A stretch of DNA of 64,000 nt from the NCBI RefSeq assembly GCF_020089495.2, contig NZ_JAIRCA020000009.1:23389-87388 (forward strand). The letters are read 5' to 3'. Each line of letters opens with the position of its first letter. Position 1 is the first letter of the stretch. The notes under the pieces were generated by a model. That model searched no databases. It saw only the letters and a list, made by a program, of their open reading frames with translations, and was not told the DNA's origin. Below are positions 1-9,520 of this stretch, in pieces. Position numbers and translations under genes: made by a program. This DNA is from Streptococcus mitis subsp. hohhotensis (GTDB lineage: Bacteria; Bacillota; Bacilli; Lactobacillales; Streptococcaceae).

Positions 1-216
1 ACGCGCATCCGATAAGCCACCATTCTCTTTGTGAAATACTTTAATCCAATCATATTCTTGAGCATATTTATCACATAATTTTCCTGACTTATCAGTTGAA
101 CCATCATTGATTAGTAAGACCTCAAAATTTTTATAAGTTTGATTTACTAAACTTTCTATAGCATAATGAAGGTAGGCCTCAACATTATACACAGGAATAA
201 CTACACTAATATTCAT
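1..216 (-). CDS. Glycosyltransferase family 2, partial (3' end beyond window)
   Basis: Only the first 72 codons are in the window; the gene runs off the left edge. The start opens MNISVVIPVYNVEAYL and is followed by INDGSTDKSG, the nucleotide-binding opening of GT-A fold family 2 glycosyltransferases. It should transfer a sugar from a nucleotide donor onto the lipid-linked capsule repeat unit on the inner membrane face. The start overlaps the end of the upstream gene by 11 bases, as in a tightly coupled operon. Donor and acceptor cannot be told from this fragment. Confidence 0.85.
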   Translation of the reverse strand, partial: MNISVVIPVYNVEAYLHYAIESLVNQTYKNFEVLLINDGSTDKSGKLCDKYAQEYDWIKVFHKENGGLSDAR

Positions 217-1210
217 CCATCTCACTCCATTCTTTCTGTTGCTTATTGATTAACGGTTTTAAGATGAAAGTAAATATATTCTTAAATCTAGCATTTATAT
301 AAATTAGTGAGACTGTTTTTTTCGAATGATCATATTTCCATCTATAATGGCATTTATGAGCGTAACTAAATAATCGGCTCGCTTCCTCGATATTATTATT
401 CATTATAAACAACTGACATTGCTTGTTGATTAAGTATGTCAATACATCTTTGACTACTGGTTCTAAGTTCTTATCAAAGCGAATCACCTCATAATAATCG
501 AGAATTTTTTTTGTTACTCTATTGTGATGGTCTGCTTTTTGTTTCATCACATTTAAATTCATACTCTGATCTTTTCTACCTAAAAAATATTGATAAACAT
601 TTAAATCAAAATAAACATAACTTTTTACATATTGTAAAGGTAACAAAGTATATTCCATATCAACATAAAAGGTTTTTTCACTTATATTAATTCTAGATTT
701 TTTCAATATAGATGTTTTGTATGTCAGAGCATGCATGGGAATCCGTTTGAAAGGTATTCCCTCATATATTTTATTACAATCTAATATATCGGAAAAACCA
801 ATCTCTTTTTCAGTCTGATTATAGGTATGTTGTTCAGTATAATTTGTAATAATCATATCGACATCTACACCTTTAAGTTCTTCTAATAATTTTTCAAAAC
901 TCGGTACATCAATCCAATCATCCCCATCAATAACTTTAAAAAATTTTCCTTTAGATTCTTTTATACCAACATTAATCGTTGATCCATGTCCACCATTTTC
1001 TTTATTAACAAGTCTAATATTTAGACAACTATTAATAATTAAATTTTCTACAACTTGAAGTGAGTTATCTGTACTACCGTCATTAACAACAATCACTTCA
1101 AAATCCGCATAATATTTTTTATCTACTTGTTTAAATGATTCTATGCACTTAGTAATATATTGTTCAATATTATACATTGGTACTATGATTGTTACTAATT
1201 TATCGTACAT
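206..1210 (-). CDS. Glycosyltransferase family 2 (capsule)
   Basis: A 334-residue GT2 protein of the capsule operon. Residues 5-60 carry the GT-A signature (TIIVPMYNIEQYI, then VVNDGSTDNS). A DGDDW near residue 97 is the metal/nucleotide-sugar binding acidic motif. The C-terminal part (about 200-334) is family-variable and probably sets the acceptor. It lies one base from the preceding GT4 gene and overlaps the next GT2 gene, so it is co-transcribed. The linkage it makes cannot be read from sequence alone. Confidence 0.85.
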   Translation of the reverse strand: MYDKLVTIIVPMYNIEQYITKCIESFKQVDKKYYADFEVIVVNDGSTDNSLQVVENLIINSCLNIRLVNKENGGHGSTINVGIKESKGKFFKVIDGDDWIDVPSFEKLLEELKGVDVDMIITNYTEQHTYNQTEKEIGFSDILDCNKIYEGIPFKRIPMHALTYKTSILKKSRINISEKTFYVDMEYTLLPLQYVKSYVYFDLNVYQYFLGRKDQSMNLNVMKQKADHHNRVTKKILDYYEVIRFDKNLEPVVKDVLTYLINKQCQLFIMNNNIEEASRLFSYAHKCHYRWKYDHSKKTVSLIYINARFKNIFTFILKPLINKQQKEWSEMDEY

Positions 1211-1211
1211 T

Positions 1212-2303
1212 TCATTCTCCCGCCATTTTTTCTATCAATTCAATCCATCGTTCAGTAATTCTCTTTTTATTAAATTTATCAGTATCTAACATCGCATTTT
1301 GCGAAAAGCCTAATCTCAATTCATTATTTTCAATTAGTTCTATTATTTTTTGACTCATTTGATTTATATCAAAATTCTCAATTAGGTAACCATTTTCTTC
1401 ATCCAATACAATTTCTGCTGGCCCTGTAGGACAATTAAAACTGATAATAGGTAGTCCATATTGTTTAGCCTCTAAAAGAACTAAAGGTAGTCCTTCATAA
1501 CGGGAAGTCATTACATAAATAGCATGGTCTGGATAAATATTATCTGTACCTTTGACATTCCCCTTAAAATGAACTCGCGACAATATCCCACCTTTATCCA
1601 ATTCAGTTATCAAATCTTGTTTTATTTGCTCATCACCAGAGCCGTATATATCCCACTGCCAATCAGGATATCTTGATAACACCTTGATTGCGACTTTCGA
1701 TAAATAGTCGTAACCTTTTTGCTTGTGAAATCTACCGACAGTAATTAGTTTTTTAGAATCAAGATTATATTTTTTCTCTACATCTATAGAATTTATCCAA
1801 TTATAAATGTAATCAACTCTTTTTGGATTTATCTTATATTTTTTTATATAATTATTTCTATCAGCAGTAGTTAGTGTAATTATCTTATCTGCAAGTCTTG
1901 CTCCAACATACCTTTGAAGTTTTTTCATAGTAGTATCTATATCTACGATAGAATTAGTGTGATCACAAGAAATAAATTTAGTTTTTAAACCAATAGTACT
2001 TGTTACAGCTACAATATTCATAGTCATTCCTATTCCGAAAAGGACTTCTATATTGTTTTCTTTAATATATGATCTTAATAGCTTTACTGCCTTAACAAAG
2101 TTCTTACTCATTGATATTCTTTTCGGAGATAGATTCTTATAACGAACTGCATTACTTAATGGAAAAAATATTTTTTCATTACTAATGAACGAAATTAAAT
2201 GCACTTCATACCTTTCTGATAATTCATTTGATAAATTTATAGCTACCTTCTCTCCTCCACCTGAGTTATGCAACTCCCATTTCACTAAAGCTATTTTCTT
2301 CAT
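1212..2303 (-). CDS. Glycosyltransferase family 4 (capsule)
   Basis: A 363-residue GT-B fold protein. The N-terminal half holds an HNSGGGEKV glycine-rich loop typical of GT4 acceptor-binding domains. The C-terminal half has VGRFHKQKGYDYL and SRYEGLPLVLLEAKQYG, the E-x7-E nucleotide-sugar binding region of glycosyl transferases group 1. It is expected to be a retaining enzyme adding a sugar to the undecaprenyl-linked repeat unit at the membrane. It is in the middle of the capsule glycosyltransferase run, 9 bases from the gene before it. Sugar specificity is unknown. Confidence 0.85.
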   Translation of the reverse strand: MKKIALVKWELHNSGGGEKVAINLSNELSERYEVHLISFISNEKIFFPLSNAVRYKNLSPKRISMSKNFVKAVKLLRSYIKENNIEVLFGIGMTMNIVAVTSTIGLKTKFISCDHTNSIVDIDTTMKKLQRYVGARLADKIITLTTADRNNYIKKYKINPKRVDYIYNWINSIDVEKKYNLDSKKLITVGRFHKQKGYDYLSKVAIKVLSRYPDWQWDIYGSGDEQIKQDLITELDKGGILSRVHFKGNVKGTDNIYPDHAIYVMTSRYEGLPLVLLEAKQYGLPIISFNCPTGPAEIVLDEENGYLIENFDINQMSQKIIELIENNELRLGFSQNAMLDTDKFNKKRITERWIELIEKMAGE

Positions 2304-2312
2304 TTTTTACCA

Positions 2313-3284
2313 TCATTTCAATTTACTTTTAATTAACGCCGAATAATTATTTTCAGGATTACATTTTATTTTTTTATCTAATTTATAAGTCGTTTTAAAA
2401 ATCTTCGTGTTTTCTGAAATATCTTCCCATATTTTTCTATCAAATTTTTCAGAAAAATGATTTTCAAGCCAAAATAAATTGGGATTAGATTTTTCTAATT
2501 CAAGCATTTGATTTTTAATCTTCTCATCGTATTTGTAAGCTATATCAAAAATATAATCTATCAATAAATAATCTACAGCGATATCGTATCTGCTATAATA
2601 TTCAAAGAAAAAATCACGAGTAAAGCTAAATAATGAACTATTACCTGATAAAAAAAAACCTTTCCACCTATTATTCGAAATATTAGGAGAATAATCCTCT
2701 ATTCCTCCTGTTTTTATTGTATAGTAATTCTGTAATAATAATGACGAATCAAAATCTTCCCTCATATATATAGTTGCATCTACCCAGGTTCCTCCGTATT
2801 TTGCCAACAACGAAACTCTTAATATATCTGAAATTTTAGTATAATCTATAATACCTAAATTCATTTTCTCCTTTATTAACTTAGGAAACACTATATATTT
2901 TTCTATCGTATCCTTTTCTAACAATATAAACTGAAAACCATTTAATTCTGCGAATTTCCTTATACTGTCGATTGTACACTTCACTAATTCTGGAGCATGT
3001 TCATATCCCTGCATCCACAATGTCCAAATAATTTTACTGTTTTTCTCATTACAAATGCTAAATTCATAATTTATTATAAATTCATAAAATTCTTTTTCCA
3101 AAAATCCTCTTGTTACATTGTGCCTTTTTTCACAAATTTTTCTCGCATTATTTTCTCCAATAATATGTGGAATCTGTCCAAGAAACTTTCCAGCTAATTG
3201 CCAATTTAATACATTATTAGGAAAATATGCTCTTTTTTTGCTTATATCTTGATAATAATTTAAAGCTTTTCTTAATTTATTCAT
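2313..3284 (-). CDS. Capsular polysaccharide synthesis protein, GT32-like glycosyltransferase
   Basis: A 323-residue protein of the streptococcal 'capsular polysaccharide synthesis' family related to GT32 (DXD sugar-binding region). The recognisable stretch is IIWTLWMQGYEHAPELV near residue 85, then LRVSLLAKYGGTWVDATIYM near 155-173, where GG-x-W-x-D replaces the usual GG-x-Y-x-D and supplies the catalytic metal-binding acidic residue. It is very AT-rich compared with cpsABCD, as is usual for serotype-specific genes moved between strains. It probably adds one side- or main-chain sugar; which one is not visible. Confidence 0.75.
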   Translation of the reverse strand: MNKLRKALNYYQDISKKRAYFPNNVLNWQLAGKFLGQIPHIIGENNARKICEKRHNVTRGFLEKEFYEFIINYEFSICNEKNSKIIWTLWMQGYEHAPELVKCTIDSIRKFAELNGFQFILLEKDTIEKYIVFPKLIKEKMNLGIIDYTKISDILRVSLLAKYGGTWVDATIYMREDFDSSLLLQNYYTIKTGGIEDYSPNISNNRWKGFFLSGNSSLFSFTRDFFFEYYSRYDIAVDYLLIDYIFDIAYKYDEKIKNQMLELEKSNPNLFWLENHFSEKFDRKIWEDISENTKIFKTTYKLDKKIKCNPENNYSALIKSKLK

Positions 3285-3290
3285 TTATCA

Positions 3291-4112
3291 TCATTCTCCT
3301 AAACTAACAATTTCATATTGATGGGGAAGTCTTTGTTCAATTGGAGGTAATGTCATATAATTATCACCATATATTGCTTTGAGATAATCTTTGTATTTAT
3401 TTGGACAGTTCAGTTTTATTCCTTCAAAATCTAATTTAACAGGTTCACCAAAATAACAACTTGGCACTAACTCACGAAGTTTATATGCCCCTGTAAAATT
3501 ACCTGCATAACCTTCTGTTATACTGTATTTCTTTATAGTAGCTAGATACTTTTGTTGCGCTTTTTCAAAAGACAGTAAATTTTCAATAATTAAAATCCCT
3601 GCAATTTTAATTATTACTTTCTCATACCAAGGTCTGTTGGTTTTATTTTGATTCACTATTGAATTGAATTGAGATAACTGTACCATCATTCTTCTAAATA
3701 GGTACTGTTTCTCGTGTAGTTTTCTCTTCACACCTTTTTCAGGTAGACCATCAATCGGAAATATATCTATCCACAAACTCTCCTCTTGCTCTATATTACT
3801 ATAATTCATAACAATCTTTGTTGAAGTATCTCGAATTACAGAAAAAGCTTTTTTATAATCTGGAGTATCTTCACTTAAAAATAGATATCTATCATTAAAT
3901 TTTTCGCTAGCTATTTTTTTAAATTTCTCATAATCTTCTCTGGGCATACCAATGTCTATATCATCATCCCAAGGAATGAATCCACCATGCCTAACGGCAC
4001 CTAATAATGTTCCACCTAGTGCATAATACGTCAAGTTATTTTCTTCGCATGTTTCGATAAAAATTTTAAGTATTTCTAAAATTTTATTTTGAATTATTTT
4101 TATCTCAGACAT
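3291..4112 (-). CDS. LicD-family phosphotransferase (capsule decoration)
   Basis: A 273-residue LicD/FKTN nucleotidyl-phosphotransferase-like protein. The signature is at residues 30-60: ALGGTLLGAVRHGG followed by FIPWDDDIDIGMPREDYE, with the DDD-I-D acidic triad that binds metal and the CDP-activated donor. LicD proteins transfer phosphocholine, or other phospho-alcohols from CDP donors, onto sugars; here the acceptor should be the capsule repeat unit. The gene sits 7 bases from the upstream GT32-like gene and 11 from the DUF4422 gene. Whether the group is phosphocholine, ribitol phosphate or something else is not decided by sequence. Confidence 0.85.
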   Translation of the reverse strand: MSEIKIIQNKILEILKIFIETCEENNLTYYALGGTLLGAVRHGGFIPWDDDIDIGMPREDYEKFKKIASEKFNDRYLFLSEDTPDYKKAFSVIRDTSTKIVMNYSNIEQEESLWIDIFPIDGLPEKGVKRKLHEKQYLFRRMMVQLSQFNSIVNQNKTNRPWYEKVIIKIAGILIIENLLSFEKAQQKYLATIKKYSITEGYAGNFTGAYKLRELVPSCYFGEPVKLDFEGIKLNCPNKYKDYLKAIYGDNYMTLPPIEQRLPHQYEIVSLGE

Positions 4113-4122
4113 ATTTCCCCCT

Positions 4123-4914
4123 CTAGAAACTTTCTTTATATTTCTTTTTGAAAAACTTCGCTTGTAGGAATGATAAACCTTTCTTAAATAGATTTACTTT
4201 TTCCATATACATAAAATGTGCTTCCGTAGGAGTCAAGTTATTCTTCGCCAACCATACATTAAATAACAACTCACTTACTCTTCCAAAGAGACGGGCTTCA
4301 AAAGGTGTTAAATCTGATAAATCCATACATTCATACATACTATCTAAAATTGGAAATAGCCAAGTAAAATAATCATCGGCTAGTTCTTTTTTCATAATAA
4401 ACATATTGAACATATAGCCACTTCTCTGCTTCATTACCTTATCAAAACTTGCTAGATATTCAGGATTTTTCTGTTCAATCATTTTTCTAGCTAGGTCTAA
4501 GTGGCTAGCATCCAAGGTATGAGCATAGTGAGAATAGAGGGTTTCTATATAGTACTTTCTTCTTTTGGGAACGATGACTTCTGATTTCTCTAATAGTTCC
4601 TCAATTTCATATCTATTTAAGATCACATCATCAATATTTATTGATTCATTGTATCTTTTCGTCATTTTAGTAAAATAACGACGATAGTGTACCAAACCTA
4701 AATAGTCGCACTCTAAATTTTTCCATGCCCAATAGAGACCAGTAAGTTCACAATAGTAAGGATTTAAAACGGAAATATTTTCACCAGAATTATCCCCTTG
4801 AAATCCTAAGTCTTCCTTTCCTTCACATCCCACGTGAATTGGTAAATATACACTTGTATCAACAGGCATTTTATATTTTTTATGTGTTGCTACTAATATT
4901 TTTATATTCTTCAT
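4123..4914 (-). CDS. DUF4422 capsular polysaccharide protein, probable glycosyltransferase
   Basis: A 263-residue protein with the DUF4422 pattern: an opening 'KILVATHKKYKMP', a GDNSGENIS motif, then NPYYCELTGLYWAWKN and YLGLVHYRRYF. Members occur in streptococcal capsule and receptor-polysaccharide loci and are treated as exopolysaccharide glycosyltransferases, some linked to galactofuranose transfer. No signal peptide or membrane segment is visible, so it is likely peripheral on the cytoplasmic side. It begins one base after the sugar transferase gene, suggesting it acts early, perhaps adding the second sugar. Confidence 0.75.
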   Translation of the reverse strand: MKNIKILVATHKKYKMPVDTSVYLPIHVGCEGKEDLGFQGDNSGENISVLNPYYCELTGLYWAWKNLECDYLGLVHYRRYFTKMTKRYNESINIDDVILNRYEIEELLEKSEVIVPKRRKYYIETLYSHYAHTLDASHLDLARKMIEQKNPEYLASFDKVMKQRSGYMFNMFIMKKELADDYFTWLFPILDSMYECMDLSDLTPFEARLFGRVSELLFNVWLAKNNLTPTEAHFMYMEKVNLFKKGLSFLQAKFFKKKYKESF

Positions 4915-4915
4915 G

Positions 4916-5548
4916 TTAATTATTATTACCCATTAAAACTGTATAAAACCCCTTCAAAATAAGCAAAAAATCAGTCTTGAAAGATACATTATCAATATAT
5001 AATAAATCTAGATCCATTCTATCTCCAAATGGCATGTCATTTTTATTTGGCGTAACTTGCCAATAACAAAGCAAACCAGGTTTCACAGATAATCTTCTAG
5101 ACATCTTTAAAGCATTCCCCACTTCTCTATGAGTAAGAATATGATGAGTAATCTCAAATTGTTGTAATGGACGAGGTCCCACTATAGCCATATCACCTTT
5201 TATAATATTCAATAATTGAGGCAATTCATCAATTGAAAGTTTTCGTATCACTTTACCGACTTTTGTAGTCATACCTAGAGAATGTTCTTTAAAATTTAGA
5301 CGATCAGTTTTACCAGTATTAATACTTTCCTTTATTCTCTGATCAGCATCTTTATACATGCTCCGAAATTTTATTACTTTGAATTTTTTTCCATTTAAAC
5401 CAACTCTATCTTGTAAATAGAAAACATCTCCTGGATCTTCTATCCAAATAGCCAGAATTGTTATAGGAATAATCGGTATGATTATCAAGGTAATAAATAG
5501 GAAAAACGCCAAAAATCTATCTAAAGTATTTTTTAAAATCAAATACAT
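4916..5548 (-). CDS. Undecaprenyl-phosphate sugar-1-phosphate transferase (initiating transferase)
   Basis: A 210-residue bacterial sugar transferase of the short type: one N-terminal membrane segment (about residues 8-35) followed by the catalytic domain, without the four extra helices of WchA/WbaP-type enzymes. Motifs are KVIKFRSMYKDAD near 58, LSIDELPQLLNIIKGDMAIV and GPRPL near 120-135, and a C-terminal DLLYIDN. It should start repeat-unit synthesis by moving a sugar-1-phosphate onto undecaprenyl phosphate. It directly follows cpsD, as in many mitis-group capsule loci. The sugar (Glc, Gal, GalNAc or FucNAc-type) is not predictable. Confidence 0.85.
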   Translation of the reverse strand: MYLILKNTLDRFLAFFLFITLIIIPIIPITILAIWIEDPGDVFYLQDRVGLNGKKFKVIKFRSMYKDADQRIKESINTGKTDRLNFKEHSLGMTTKVGKVIRKLSIDELPQLLNIIKGDMAIVGPRPLQQFEITHHILTHREVGNALKMSRRLSVKPGLLCYWQVTPNKNDMPFGDRMDLDLLYIDNVSFKTDFLLILKGFYTVLMGNNN

Positions 5549-5558
5549 TTTTAATTAA

Positions 5559-6251
5559 TTATTTCTTCCCATAAGCTCCATAGGAACCATAAACTCCATA
5601 AGCTCCATATTTTTCAACTTCTGTGTTAAACTTATTTAGAATTACTCCTAAAAAGGAAGCTCCTGTTTGTTCTAACTGTTCCTTCGCCTTTAAGACATCA
5701 CGACGCTTTGTCTCTCCTGCTGCTGTTACTAAGATAGAAGCGTCACATTTTTGTGTAATAATCGCTGCATCAATAACCATCCCAATCGGTGCAGTATCCA
5801 CAATGACATAGTCAAAATACTTACGTAGGGTATCAATCATAGCATGGAAATTTTCACTCTGCAGGAGGGCTGTTGGATTAGGTGATACAGGACCTGCCTG
5901 AATAACAAATAGATTTTCAACATTTGTATCACAAAGTCCCTTAGATAGATCTGTGGTCCCTGCCAAAAAGTCAGTCAATCCAGTAATTTTTTCCCTTGAC
6001 TTGAAGACCCCAGACATAACTGAATTACGGATATCCGCATCCAACAATAAAGTTTTATAGCCCGCATGCGCAAAGGCCCAAGCAATATTTATTGACGTTG
6101 TCGATTTTCCTTCACCAGGTTTGACAGATGAAATGGCAATAACTTTCAAATTATCACCACTCAATTGAATATTGGTGCGCATAGCATTGTAATGTTCTTC
6201 AGCTTTTTTCGCAAAAGCTAGACGTTTCTGTGCAATTTCTAATGTTGGCAT
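5559..6251 (-). CDS. cpsD: CpsD/Wze autophosphorylating tyrosine kinase
   Basis: A 230-residue cytoplasmic bacterial tyrosine kinase. The Walker A motif SVKPGEGKSTTSINIA is at about 43-58, a Walker A' LLLDADIRNSVM near 73, and Walker B VIVDTAPIGMV near 148. The C-terminal tail is the tyrosine cluster (YGAYGVYGSYGAYGKK) whose phosphorylation controls capsule chain length and export. It needs CpsC as membrane activator and is dephosphorylated by CpsB; all three are adjacent. Length matches the family. Confidence 0.95.
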   Translation of the reverse strand: MPTLEIAQKRLAFAKKAEEHYNAMRTNIQLSGDNLKVIAISSVKPGEGKSTTSINIAWAFAHAGYKTLLLDADIRNSVMSGVFKSREKITGLTDFLAGTTDLSKGLCDTNVENLFVIQAGPVSPNPTALLQSENFHAMIDTLRKYFDYVIVDTAPIGMVIDAAIITQKCDASILVTAAGETKRRDVLKAKEQLEQTGASFLGVILNKFNTEVEKYGAYGVYGSYGAYGKK

Positions 6252-6271
6252 ATTTTCTCCCTTACTTTAAC

Positions 6272-6955
6272 TTATTCAAATTCTGGAACAATTCCTAAAA
6301 GTGCAACCTGCATGACTTCTTCGACATCTTCTGGTCGTTTGACACGATCATCAAACAATTCAAGCAATAAGACCAAAATCACCATCATTGCTCCACCTGC
6401 TAGAAAAGCAAGTAAGGTATTTCGACGAATATTAGGTGAGGATGGTGTTAGTGCCGGTCTCGCTTCCTCTAGTGTTGTCACATCTGATACACGAGTAACT
6501 TTAATAATTTTTTCAGCAGCCACCTCACGAAGAGCATTTGCGATACGACTGGCCTCTTCTGGTTGATCATCCTTCACAACAATCGATACGATACGAGTAT
6601 CTACAGGCACTGTTACCTGAATCTTCTTTCTTAATCCTTTGCCTGATTGCTCTAATTTAAGATTTGAAATAACTTTCTCCAGTACATCTTGCGAAAGGAT
6701 AATTTCCTTATAGTCTTTTACCAGATAGGTACCCGCCTGCAAATCCTGGTTAGTCAATCCTACATTTTCAGACTGATTACGGTTAACAACATAGATACGA
6801 GTTGTACTCGAATACTCAGGTGTCAGTACAAAACTACTTACGCCAAAAGCTAGAACAGCTGCTACAATCGCAGTTAGGATAATAGCGATTTTTTTCTTCC
6901 AAAGGATTTTAAATAATTGGACAATGTCAATTGCGATTTCTTTATTTTCTTTCAT
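6272..6955 (-). CDS. cpsC: CpsC/Wzd polysaccharide co-polymerase
   Basis: A 227-residue Wzz-type protein with two membrane helices (about 20-42 and 180-200) enclosing an extracytoplasmic domain, and a short cytoplasmic C-tail ([17 protein letters not shown]) that activates CpsD. It regulates polymer length and wall attachment with CpsD. It lies 9 bases after cpsB and 20 before cpsD. High similarity of this head region among mitis streptococci contrasts with the downstream glycosyltransferases. Confidence 0.95.
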   Translation of the reverse strand: MKENKEIAIDIVQLFKILWKKKIAIILTAIVAAVLAFGVSSFVLTPEYSSTTRIYVVNRNQSENVGLTNQDLQAGTYLVKDYKEIILSQDVLEKVISNLKLEQSGKGLRKKIQVTVPVDTRIVSIVVKDDQPEEASRIANALREVAAEKIIKVTRVSDVTTLEEARPALTPSSPNIRRNTLLAFLAGGAMMVILVLLLELFDDRVKRPEDVEEVMQVALLGIVPEFE

Positions 6956-6963
6956 GTCAACTC

Positions 6964-7695
6964 CTAAATAATCTGATCAGCTAAGATGAGGCGAGGATTT
7001 TCGATAAATAATTCTCTCGCTCTTCTTTCACCGTATTGTTTTGAGATAAGTTCATAGGCTTCTTTCATATAAGGGGGGCGTTTGTTCAAATTGTGCATAT
7101 CACTAGCAACAAAATGAACCAAATCACGCTCAAGAAAATACCTAGCTCTTTTCTTCATAAATTTGTAGTTATCCCCAAACAACTTTGGTTTTAAAACACT
7201 TGAACTGTTAATTTGTGTATAACAGCCCATATCAATCAACTCTTTTACCCGTTTTTCGTTATTTTCTAATTCATGATAACGTTCAATGTGAGCAACTACA
7301 GGCGTTATCCCAAGCATGAGAACATTGCTCAAAGCAGTATGGATTTCCCTGTAAGGGGTAGCCATACTAAACTCAATGAGAGCATAGCGTGTCCCATTAA
7401 GACTTGGAATCACCTGTTTTTCTAACTTCTCAAGCACATCATGTGTATAATAAATTTCTGCTCCATAGAGAATGGTCAAGTCTGGAGCCACTTCTTTGGC
7501 TAGCTCCTTAACTTCTTGGAAGTTTGCTTCTATCGTCTCCTCAGGAGTTTCAAACATCCCTTTTCGTCTATGCGATGTCGAAACAATAGTCCTTACCCCT
7601 TGCCTATAGGCTTCTGTCAGAAGCGCCTTGCTTTCTTGCTTAGTTTTCGGACCATCATCCACACCAAATACAATATGCGAATGAATATCAATCAT
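6964..7695 (-). CDS. cpsB: CpsB/Wzh manganese-dependent protein-tyrosine phosphatase
   Basis: A 243-residue PHP-domain phosphatase that removes phosphate from CpsD. The metal-binding N-terminus is [17 protein letters not shown]; further ligands are in [19 protein letters not shown] and [15 protein letters not shown]. The family works with Mn2+ in the cytoplasm. Position between cpsA and cpsC is the conserved one, with 6 and 8 base gaps. Confidence 0.95.
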   Translation of the reverse strand: MIDIHSHIVFGVDDGPKTKQESKALLTEAYRQGVRTIVSTSHRRKGMFETPEETIEANFQEVKELAKEVAPDLTILYGAEIYYTHDVLEKLEKQVIPSLNGTRYALIEFSMATPYREIHTALSNVLMLGITPVVAHIERYHELENNEKRVKELIDMGCYTQINSSSVLKPKLFGDNYKFMKKRARYFLERDLVHFVASDMHNLNKRPPYMKEAYELISKQYGERRARELFIENPRLILADQII

Positions 7696-7701
7696 TTTGT
7701 C

Positions 7702-9150
7702 TTATTTTCCTTCCATCACATCATTGATTGCAGCTTTGACTGACTCTAAACTGCTATCACTAATCTCCATCATGTAGAGATTGCTATCAGGCATGGCATA
7801 AGATGGCAAATCCATACGCCCTGTTCCTTTAAGATCTTGCGAATTGATCTTATAAGTTCCACCACTCTCAAGTTGGGCATTGACCAAGTTTATCATGGTT
7901 TCAAGCGGCATATTGGTTTGCACGGAATCTTGTAGCCCTTTTATGATACTGTCATAATTTTTCAAAGCTTCTGTAGAGGTTAACTTTTGCAGAATAGCCA
8001 CAATGACCTTTTGCTGGTTACGACCACGATCCCGGTCTCCATCTGCCAGAGAATAGCGCTCACGCACAAAGCCAAGAGCGTCTTTCGAATCCAAATGTAA
8101 TGTACCTACCGGATAATTTTGCCCATTATTTGTATGTGCATTAAACTCTTGATCATTATAGACGTCAACTCCACCAAGGAGATCAATCAATTTCAAGAAA
8201 GAGGTGAAATTCAAACGAGCATAATAGTTCAGGTCAATACCGTAGAGATTTTCCAGCGTATGAATGGAAGCATCCACCCCATAAATCCCCGCATGGGTCA
8301 ACTTATCTTTTTGGTTTTTGCCACCATCTGCAATTGGAACATAGGAATCACGAGGTGTCGTTGTCAAGAGAATCTTTTTAGTTTCGCGATTAACTGTCAT
8401 AATGATATTGACATCCGAACGAGAAACTGAACTGATTGGACCGTAAGTATCAATTCCACTGATATAAACGTTGAAACTGTTACCTTTGACATCTTTTGGA
8501 GTTTCAACCGTCTTGGTTAATTCTTTGGTATAAATTTTCTTAATTTTTGAAGCATAGTCAGGATATTCTGATTCTATAATATTTTCAAAGACGCTATTTA
8601 GAATGATTGCCTTTGTATCACCGGCTAGCAAGCTCTTATAGGCCGCAAGATAAGAACTACTTTCTTCGACTGATAGTTCCTTATTTTGACTAGCTTTCAG
8701 ATCATTCATCAACTGTTGGATATTATCCTTATCCGTCCCAGTAGGCCCCATAACACTAGATAATTGGGCAACATTATTGATATCGCTATCCTTTAAAACT
8801 ACAACACTGAGGGAATACTCTGAATAATTTGAAGTTGCATTAATATGATTTGTAAATCCTACAAATTGTTGCAGAGCAAATACAGAAACTGAACTCACTA
8901 AAACAGCAAGTGTTAAAAAGAAAATCGTGAACTTTTCTGCTTTTTTATAGATTATTAGTATTGTGGCAATCACAGCAACTATCAAGGCAAATACTGCGAC
9001 TACTATATTAACGTGCCTGAAAGCAAGTATATTGTACTTAAAGATTAAGAACAACAAAAAACCGACTAACAATAAATAGATAGTCAACAAAACCATATTA
9101 ACACTTCGCTTCACTTTCTGTGAACGTGATTTTTTAAAACGTCTACTCAT
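7702..9150 (-). CDS. cpsA: CpsA/Wzg LytR-CpsA-Psr family protein
   Basis: First gene of the capsule operon, 482 residues from the ATG at 9150. Three N-terminal membrane helices (about 17-37, 47-67, 73-93) precede an accessory domain and the LytR-CpsA-Psr catalytic domain ([14 protein letters not shown], then [20 protein letters not shown]). LCP enzymes ligate polymers from undecaprenyl pyrophosphate to cell wall, and CpsA also affects capsule expression. An in-frame GTG at 9159 would add three residues, but the AGG at 9161-9163 is better spaced from ATG 9150, and [12 protein letters not shown] is the usual family start. Confidence 0.93.
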   Translation of the reverse strand: MSRRFKKSRSQKVKRSVNMVLLTIYLLLVGFLLFLIFKYNILAFRHVNIVVAVFALIVAVIATILIIYKKAEKFTIFFLTLAVLVSSVSVFALQQFVGFTNHINATSNYSEYSLSVVVLKDSDINNVAQLSSVMGPTGTDKDNIQQLMNDLKASQNKELSVEESSSYLAAYKSLLAGDTKAIILNSVFENIIESEYPDYASKIKKIYTKELTKTVETPKDVKGNSFNVYISGIDTYGPISSVSRSDVNIIMTVNRETKKILLTTTPRDSYVPIADGGKNQKDKLTHAGIYGVDASIHTLENLYGIDLNYYARLNFTSFLKLIDLLGGVDVYNDQEFNAHTNNGQNYPVGTLHLDSKDALGFVRERYSLADGDRDRGRNQQKVIVAILQKLTSTEALKNYDSIIKGLQDSVQTNMPLETMINLVNAQLESGGTYKINSQDLKGTGRMDLPSYAMPDSNLYMMEISDSSLESVKAAINDVMEGK

Positions 9151-9178
9151 GATTAACACCTATACATTTAATGCTACT

Positions 9179-9184
9179 ATTATA
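9179..9184 (-). promoter_or_regulatory. Candidate capsule operon -10 box
   Basis: A perfect TATAAT on the minus strand, 29 bases upstream of the cpsA ATG, in a run reading GTGATATAATAG. No good -35 hexamer was found 16-18 bases upstream, so strength is uncertain. It is the only consensus -10 in the region directly before cpsA. Confidence 0.55.
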
Positions 9185-9462
9185 TCACTTTTTTACGATA
9201 AATTCTACATCTAGCCAGTTTATAAACCTCCTTCAATATAGATTATTTGAACCTCATAAATACTGATACTTCTCTTCAAAGCATACCAGTACAACCGTAT
9301 CATAGTTATATGTTACCGTAGACAATCTCAAAACAAGTCTTTGAGATTCTGTGTATATCTTCCTAGTTGCTCTTTGATTTCCATTGAGTATTAAACCCTC
9401 AAAATTAATACAGTATTTCATTTACCATTCAACATAACTAGACAACTACTAGCCCGTACAGC

Positions 9463-9516
9463 CAAAAAACAGCCCTATTAAGATGGCTTTATAAAAACCA
9501 TCCAATAGAACTGCTC
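9463..9516 (-). terminator. Rho-independent terminator after the Ali-like gene
   Basis: On the minus strand, just after the stop of the oligopeptide-binding gene, an interrupted stem (CAG, CTATT and GATGG pairing with CCATC, AATAG and CTG) is followed by TTTTTTGG. Confidence 0.7.
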
Positions 9517-9520
9517 ATCA

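Larger units (their letters stand above)
9160..9520. repeat. Capsule upstream intergenic region with degenerate BOX-like repeat
   Basis: No gene is visible in these 361 bases. About 9268-9404 resembles a decayed BOX element: CTTCTCTTCAAAGC, ATATGTTACCGTAGAC, a TCTCAAAACAAGTCTTTGAGA stem corresponding to boxB/C, and TTGCTCTTTGATTTCC ending in ATTGAGTATTA. BOX elements are short dispersed repeats of pneumococcus and relatives. The copy has many changes compared with those at 32.4 and 61.9 kb. Confidence 0.5.
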
